A stretch of 38,479 nucleotides of DNA from Sedimentisphaerales bacterium. GTDB taxonomy: Bacteria > Planctomycetota > Phycisphaerae > Sedimentisphaerales > Anaerobacaceae. A model generated the notes under the pieces. The model made no database searches. It was not told the DNA's origin and saw only the letters and a program-made list of their open reading frames with translations. Below, piece after piece: positions 34,147 to 38,479 of the stretch. The stretch lies in NCBI GenBank assembly GCA_016931715.1, contig JAFGEF010000045.1, forward strand, positions 1 to 38,479, in the 5' to 3' direction. The position numbers and the translations under genes were made by a program. The first letter of the stretch is position 1. Each line of letters begins with the position of its first letter.

Positions 34147-34415
34147 CCGAAGTTATAATATTTTTTTACGGCTTTTCTGACGTTCCAGTTACATTCAAGG
34201 CCTTCAGGGAAAATAACAAGGTCTCCGGGACCGAAGCTGACAGAATCTGTCCCGTCTGTTACTGTTACATCTCCTTCTATTATAAGGCAGGTCTCCTTTT
34301 CGGTATAAATCCAGTCGAAAGTGCTTGGCTCACACTGCCAAACAGGCCATTTCGAATATTTCGCTGTTTCTGCTTTTGTTGGTTTTCTTACAATTACATC
34401 TTTTATTGTCGGCAT
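34143..34415 (-). CDS. Small cupin protein (DUF861-like)
   Basis: 90 residues; ATG with a perfect AAAGGAG site 8 nt upstream. A single cupin barrel with the pattern WPVWQCEPSTFDWIYTEKET, then CLIIEGDVTVTDG and VSFGPGDLVIFPEGLECNW, as in ureidoglycine-aminohydrolase-type (DUF861) cupins. Its single metal-binding motif is degenerate (E in TEKE, no clear His cluster), so the function, perhaps ligand binding, is uncertain. The stop codon overlaps that of the oxidoreductase by 4 bp. Confidence 0.85.
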   Translation of the reverse strand: MPTIKDVIVRKPTKAETAKYSKWPVWQCEPSTFDWIYTEKETCLIIEGDVTVTDGTDSVSFGPGDLVIFPEGLECNWNVRKAVKKYYNFG

Positions 34416-34509
34416 TAATTTGCTCCTTTGACTATTTTATATTTTAGGTGTATTATAATACTTGAGGATGTTTTTGGAATAACAATGTTGCCTTATCTTT
34501 GGAGAATAT

Positions 34510-36039
34510 ATGTTAGCCAGATTGCACAGCGTAACGCTTGAAGGTATCGAAGGAGTAATATGTGAAGTAGAAGTCGATGTAGGCAGGCACGGATTTGACA
34601 AATCCATCATAGTTGGCTTGCCCGATGCAGCGGTAAAAGAAAGTATCGAGAGGGTACACAGTGCGATAGTAAACAGCGGATTTAAGAATCCGAGAACACA
34701 GTCGCTGATAAATCTTGCACCAGCGGATGTAAAAAAAGCCGGTCCCGCATTCGATTTGCCTATTGCTCTGGGTATGCTCGTAGGCCAGGAATCATTAGTC
34801 AATTCCGGATTTAACAATACAATTGTAGTCGGTGAATTGGCGCTTGATGGCAGAGTCAGACCTGTTAATGGTGTATTGAGTATGGCAATGACGGCAGCCG
34901 CAAATGGTTTTAAAAGAATGCTCGTCCCGCTTGAAAACGCCAACGAAGCGGCGGTTGTTTCTGATGTCGAAGTTTTCGGTGTAGGAACTCTGGCTCAGGC
35001 AGTTGGATTCTTATCCAGCCAGCTTCCTCTGGAGCCGACTAATGTCGATATAGAAAAGATATTCGATGTGGAAGCAAACTATGATATTGATTTTTCGGAT
35101 GTAAAAGGACAGGAATCAGTAAAACGGGCGTTAACAGTCGCCGCCGCTGGAGGTCATAATATAATGATGATAGGTCCTCCCGGAGCGGGAAAAACGATGC
35201 TTGCTCAAAGACTGGCTACGATTATGCCGCCATTGAGCCTTGAGCAGTCGCTTGAGACAACGCGGATTTATTCTTCCGTAGGCCTGCTCGGCAAGAATCA
35301 ATCCCTGATAGCGACTCGTCCAGTGCGAATGCCTCACCATTCCGCAAGCGGGCCCGCCCTTGTCGGAGGTGGTTCTACGCCGCGACCGGGTGAATTGTCA
35401 CTTGCTCATTTCGGAATATTGTTTCTCGATGAGTTCGTCGAGTTTCCGCGTCATGTCCTTGAGATGGTACGCCAGCCACTGGAAGATGGATTTGTTATAG
35501 TTTCGCGAGCGAAAAGGTCAATCCAGTTTCCGGCACGTTTCATGCTTGTCGCGGCTATGAATCCGTGTCCGTGCGGATATTTCGGAAGCGATTCGAGAAA
35601 ATGCAAATGTACGCCGAACCAGGTCACAAAGTATATGTCGAAAGTGTCTGGTCCATTAGTTGACAGGATTGATATTCACATCGATGTCCCTGCGATAAGT
35701 TTCAGCAAGCTTCGCTCGAAGACAGGAGAGCTGGATTCGACGACGATGAGAAACGATGTCACCAAAGCTGTCGGTATCCAGGCGCAAAGATTCGGCAACG
35801 GGAAAATCCACACTAATTCTGCAATGAGCCATAAGCAGGTGGAAAAATTCTGCAAGCTTGATTCGTCGGGCGAGCTGATGTTGAAACATGCAATGACGGA
35901 ATTCGGCTTAAGCGCACGCGCCCATGACAAAATCTGCAAACTTGCAAGAACAATAGCGGATTTGGCTGGTTCAGAAGACATAGCAGCCGAACATATCGCC
36001 GAAGCCATAAGCTACCGAAAATTAGACAGAAAACTTTAA
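34510..36039 (+). CDS. comM: YifB/ComM-type AAA+ ATPase (Mg-chelatase-like)
   Basis: 509 residues; ATG preceded by TTTGGAGAA. N-terminal LonC-like domain (VEVDVGRHGFDKSIIVGLPD, then KESIERVHSAIVNSGF). The AAA+ core has Walker A GPPGAGKTM (about 221-229) and Walker B ILFLDEFVEFPRHVLEMVRQ. A Cys-rich loop NPCPCGYFGSDSRKCKC follows near residue 351, then DRIDIHIDVP and the C-terminal lid (SARAHDKICKLARTIADLAG). In Vibrio and Haemophilus ComM is a hexameric helicase for branch migration during natural transformation; many non-competent bacteria also carry it. A pilT gene is present in the window, which is compatible with DNA uptake but not proof. Confidence 0.92.
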   Translation: MLARLHSVTLEGIEGVICEVEVDVGRHGFDKSIIVGLPDAAVKESIERVHSAIVNSGFKNPRTQSLINLAPADVKKAGPAFDLPIALGMLVGQESLVNSGFNNTIVVGELALDGRVRPVNGVLSMAMTAAANGFKRMLVPLENANEAAVVSDVEVFGVGTLAQAVGFLSSQLPLEPTNVDIEKIFDVEANYDIDFSDVKGQESVKRALTVAAAGGHNIMMIGPPGAGKTMLAQRLATIMPPLSLEQSLETTRIYSSVGLLGKNQSLIATRPVRMPHHSASGPALVGGGSTPRPGELSLAHFGILFLDEFVEFPRHVLEMVRQPLEDGFVIVSRAKRSIQFPARFMLVAAMNPCPCGYFGSDSRKCKCTPNQVTKYMSKVSGPLVDRIDIHIDVPAISFSKLRSKTGELDSTTMRNDVTKAVGIQAQRFGNGKIHTNSAMSHKQVEKFCKLDSSGELMLKHAMTEFGLSARAHDKICKLARTIADLAGSEDIAAEHIAEAISYRKLDRKL

Positions 36040-36129
36040 AGCAAAAAAATATAAAACTTTATCATAAACATTCCGTCTGTTCCTGTGAGTGTCATTCGCT
36101 CTATATGCCGCTGGCGCATTCGAACGTTT

Positions 36130-37080
36130 TCACCGCCTCATCGGACGAAGCGGCTGCTCAGCATTGTTCGTTGAAGGAGCAGTTACGGAACTCGTTTCCG
36201 GCTGTACATAGGGTTCCTTTGGTTCGGTGGCTTTATAACCCATCACAGAGAGCATCTTCTCAGCATATCTCCTGCCGAACTCCCTGAAACCTGCTGCGTT
36301 GAAATGCAGGTGATCATTATTGCACGGCAGGCCGGCCGAAGAAATGGCATAAGAATTGGGAAGCGTTTCCGGCAGCTTCTTCAGGATTTCATTGAAGGCC
36401 GCCTTTTGACCCTGGTGATCGGCATTGACCACTTCACCGGCCAGGAGCGTCACGTTCTCAGGCTTGAGGTCCAGGTCCTTCATCAGGTCGCCGTAAATCT
36501 TTTTGACCTTCAGCGGCCAGTTCGGATCTTCGAAATTCGACTCGCCCTGATGAATGAGAATTCCCCGGATTACACCATCCTTTTGGGCGATTTTGGCCTG
36601 ATCCACCAGGAACTGGTAGGGACTGGGCTGGTATATTGCGGCGGCGGTAATCTTCCATGCGTCACCAGAAGGAAGGTTGTCAAGGTAGGTCTTCCATGCA
36701 TCCTTGTCCCACAACTCAATCTTGGTGCCGGATACCGAGCACTTCACGATGCCGATGCGGTACTTCTCCGGCAGGTTTGCCACCATTGTTCTGCCGAAAT
36801 AATCGACCAGGTTAAATCCGCGGCCGCGCGCAGTTATTGGCGGGTCGGCCTTGTACCATGTGCCTTTTTTCCAGCCTCGGCTGGCATTATCAAAATCCGC
36901 CAGCACCTGAAAACGTTTATCGACGGGAGTCTGGTCAATCGCCTCCAGTCGTGTGCCGCTTTCCATATTGGATTGTCCAAAGCATAAAAAGATGTAGAAA
37001 TTCGGATCTTGATCAGCAAGAACTTTTGTATCAGATGACAATATTACTGCAAATAAGAATATCGCCAATTTTGTTTTCAT
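36130..37080 (-). CDS. Secreted sialate O-acetylesterase-like (SASA) carbohydrate esterase
   Basis: 316 residues; ATG with AAGGGAA 7 nt upstream. Signal peptide about 1-22 (LAIFLFAVILSSDTKVLA). SGNH-hydrolase fold: block I GQSNMESG with nucleophile S37, middle IHQGESNF, and block V NNDHLHFNAAGF with D256 and H259. The insert FDNASRGWKKGTWYKADPP is typical of SASA/DUF303 esterases, which remove acetyl groups from xylan, sialate or other polysaccharides; the substrate is not decidable. A Pro/Thr/Ser-rich tail closes the protein. Codons are visibly more GC-rich than those of the neighbours, which may indicate transfer. It is convergent with comM. Confidence 0.87.
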   Translation of the reverse strand: MKTKLAIFLFAVILSSDTKVLADQDPNFYIFLCFGQSNMESGTRLEAIDQTPVDKRFQVLADFDNASRGWKKGTWYKADPPITARGRGFNLVDYFGRTMVANLPEKYRIGIVKCSVSGTKIELWDKDAWKTYLDNLPSGDAWKITAAAIYQPSPYQFLVDQAKIAQKDGVIRGILIHQGESNFEDPNWPLKVKKIYGDLMKDLDLKPENVTLLAGEVVNADHQGQKAAFNEILKKLPETLPNSYAISSAGLPCNNDHLHFNAAGFREFGRRYAEKMLSVMGYKATEPKEPYVQPETSSVTAPSTNNAEQPLRPMRR

Positions 37081-37375
37081 AACAAATTCCCTTCATATTG
37101 AACTGATAAAATGTTAGCTTTTTTGCTCCAGAATGTACTGAGAACAGCGTGAGTGAGAAAGAACTTGTTTTTGGACTCACTAAGCATGTCGCAATATTAT
37201 CAAATCGCAGCCAAGGTGTCAACAAGCCGCTGTTGCCTCTTTGCGATGTTCCCTGGGTATCCCAATTTTGTCTGCGAAATTATTTGATTTTATTTATAGT
37301 ATATGCTATTTTTAGTTTTAGTCGATAAATTCTTTCTGGAAATTAAACCAAGGATTCAAAGGATCTAAATTCAAG
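37081..37375. other. Intergenic region upstream of the methyltransferase
   Basis: 295 bp between divergently transcribed genes. There is a short dyad GTGAGT...ACTCAC at about 37151-37181, and a weak promoter-like pair TTGATT (37284-37289) and TATTTT (37307-37312), 17 nt apart. No gene or RNA was recognised. Confidence 0.4.
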
Positions 37376-38479
37376 ATGTTGCAAGTAAAACGACAATTAC
37401 TGGCTGGCTTTAAAAGCTGTGGATATAAAAAAGACCTGCTTAGAGAAAGCTATCAGTATTTTGACGGCAAAGAAAGTAAAACTGCGGACATCGTCGGTTT
37501 TAGTCAGCCAACATATAATTCTTCTACTGCGTGTATCGCTGCAATTGACAAAACCACATTAAATGGAAATGAGTTAGCTTCATATCAATCGCTTGGATGT
37601 CCTGTTCTGTTACTTTATAATAATGAAGGCGTGCAACTCTGGAAAAATGATGGTGCCAGTATAGCGTTTCATGAAGAAGTTAACTCACAAAATGTGACAG
37701 GATTTTTTAAAAAGTACGAAGAGGATTTTTCGCCTGAAAATATTTACAGAGCCAAAACAATCGGTCGTGTGAAAAAAAAATACCAGTTGTCATTTGCTGA
37801 TATCGGCGGCTTAATGGGAATCGTTGAGGAAAAAGAAGGTAAATATCTATCGGAGCTTACCGAGAGAATAATTTTATTATTAAAAACCAATTGCAAAGGT
37901 GTTAATGAAGACAGCATATTTAAAAAATGGTTGTTCCAAGCCGCCTTTTGGCTTATAGGAGCCAAGATATTAAGAGATAAACAGGTAGAACGATTCAAGA
38001 ATCTCAATATTTCAAACATTTATGACCTGGTTGAACGAGTTAAAAGGCATTATAATGCATCTGAGTCACTCGACATTTCAAATACTATACAAAAGAATGC
38101 TTTAGTTAAAGTAACAAGAGAAATCGTAGAACCAGTATCAAGTTTCTCTCATATTACGACAGAATCTCTCGCTTATGTTTATGAAAATACACTCGTAAGT
38201 AAAGAGACAAGGCAAGTCTTAGGTACTCATGCCACACCATCATGGCTGGTTAATTATATAGTGTGGGAACTTATCGATTGGATAGAAGGTATTCCACAGA
38301 AAGATAGATATGTATTAGAGCCGGCTTGTGGACATGCGCCTTTTTTAACTGCCGGAGCTAAATTATTAAGCTTTCCTCATATTTATAAAGGTAAAGAAGA
38401 AGATAGACATAAATATCTTAGAGAACATTTAATTGGGATTGACAAAGACAGCTTTGCTGAAGAAATTGCCCGCTTGGCA
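37376..38479 (+). CDS. N6-adenine DNA methyltransferase, N-terminal part (runs off window)
   Basis: The frame opens at ATG 37376 and is still open at the last base, giving 368 residues. The start is supported by an AAGGA site about 13 nt upstream. Residues about 275-345 hold the entry to a type I/IIG-like N6-methylase domain: LGTHATPSWLVNYIVWELID, then SAM-binding motif I LEPACGHAPFLTAG (DPACGSGxFL in most relatives). The catalytic NPPY motif would lie beyond the window. The ~270-residue N-terminal part (for example STACIAAIDKTTLNGNELAS, then LGCPVLLLYNNEGVQLW) is alpha/beta and could be a degenerate nuclease or recognition domain; I cannot assign it. It is probably part of a restriction-modification or other defence locus continuing to the right. 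Confidence 0.82.
   Translation, partial: MLQVKRQLLAGFKSCGYKKDLLRESYQYFDGKESKTADIVGFSQPTYNSSTACIAAIDKTTLNGNELASYQSLGCPVLLLYNNEGVQLWKNDGASIAFHEEVNSQNVTGFFKKYEEDFSPENIYRAKTIGRVKKKYQLSFADIGGLMGIVEEKEGKYLSELTERIILLLKTNCKGVNEDSIFKKWLFQAAFWLIGAKILRDKQVERFKNLNISNIYDLVERVKRHYNASESLDISNTIQKNALVKVTREIVEPVSSFSHITTESLAYVYENTLVSKETRQVLGTHATPSWLVNYIVWELIDWIEGIPQKDRYVLEPACGHAPFLTAGAKLLSFPHIYKGKEEDRHKYLREHLIGIDKDSFAEEIARLA

Noticed and set aside
34437..34943. Minus-strand frame of 168 codons over the start of comM
   Set aside because: Overlaps the conserved N-terminal domain of comM and has no recognisable features.
36304..36987. Plus-strand frame of 227 codons opposite the esterase
   Set aside because: Antisense shadow produced by the GC-rich esterase gene; the esterase has catalytic motifs, a signal peptide and a site.

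Overview
The window looks like a chromosomal segment of a Planctomycetota bacterium, most likely class Phycisphaerae (Sedimentisphaerales-like). This is an inference from gene content, not from a marker gene. The pointers are: two proteins with PEP-CTERM-type sorting tails; a subtilase with a C-terminal dockerin-like tail; a large-headed pseudopilin with an RHDGG...MDFSVR ending; zinc-ribbon membrane and HEAT/TPR proteins; and a cluster of secreted carboxypeptidase-regulatory-like proteins ending in a cysteine-less thioredoxin-like domain carrying the motif EQRPSR. No rRNA, tRNA or CRISPR array was seen. By eye the DNA is moderately AT-rich, with very AT-rich intergenic regions.

Layout. 1-8071: four same-strand, closely spaced genes (the first cut by the window edge) encoding exported proteins with five copies of the EQRPSR thioredoxin-like domain, on carboxypeptidase-regulatory-like repeats or a unique N-terminal region. 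8245-12417: a PilT-type retraction ATPase, a zinc-ribbon membrane protein and an ABC-F ATPase. 12475-16067 (minus): a HEAT/TPR lipoprotein-like protein, a 204-bp inverted-repeat element and a XerD-type tyrosine recombinase. 16804-17577: a fibro-slime-domain surface protein with its own promoter and terminator. 17752-20343 (minus): murF-mraY of peptidoglycan synthesis. 20562-24383: a secreted subtilase, a convergent pseudopilin and a NapH/YccM-like polyferredoxin. 24832-27543: pyruvate phosphate dikinase with a good promoter and terminator. 27974-30919: a PEP-CTERM protein, a convergent Cys-cluster protein and a TPR/HEAT protein. 30943-32583 (minus): small unknown genes around a decayed GxxExxY gene bounded by inverted repeats. 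32758-36039: a Tat-exported Gfo/Idh/MocA oxidoreductase, a convergent small cupin and a YifB/ComM AAA+ ATPase. 36130-37080 (minus): a secreted SASA-type esterase. 37376-end: the first 368 codons of an N6-adenine DNA methyltransferase that runs off the window, probably the edge of a restriction or defence locus.

How they fit together. Much of the coding capacity goes to the envelope and beyond it: peptidoglycan precursor synthesis, pilus retraction and pseudopilin, sorted surface proteins, a secreted protease and esterase, and exported scaffold-like proteins. PilT and ComM could both serve DNA uptake, but no other competence gene is in view.

The most unusual signals are: (i) the EQRPSR thioredoxin-fold family, in which the CxxC site is replaced by an invariant non-cysteine motif in all five copies; (ii) short palindromic repeats inserted in frame in two protein-coding genes, one of them the essential murF; (iii) a MITE-like 204-bp nested-palindrome element 1 bp from the xerD stop codon; (iv) a GxxExxY nuclease-like gene remnant framed by inverted GCGCAAAGGCGC-type repeats; and (v) a DNA methyltransferase with an unassigned N-terminal half at the right edge.
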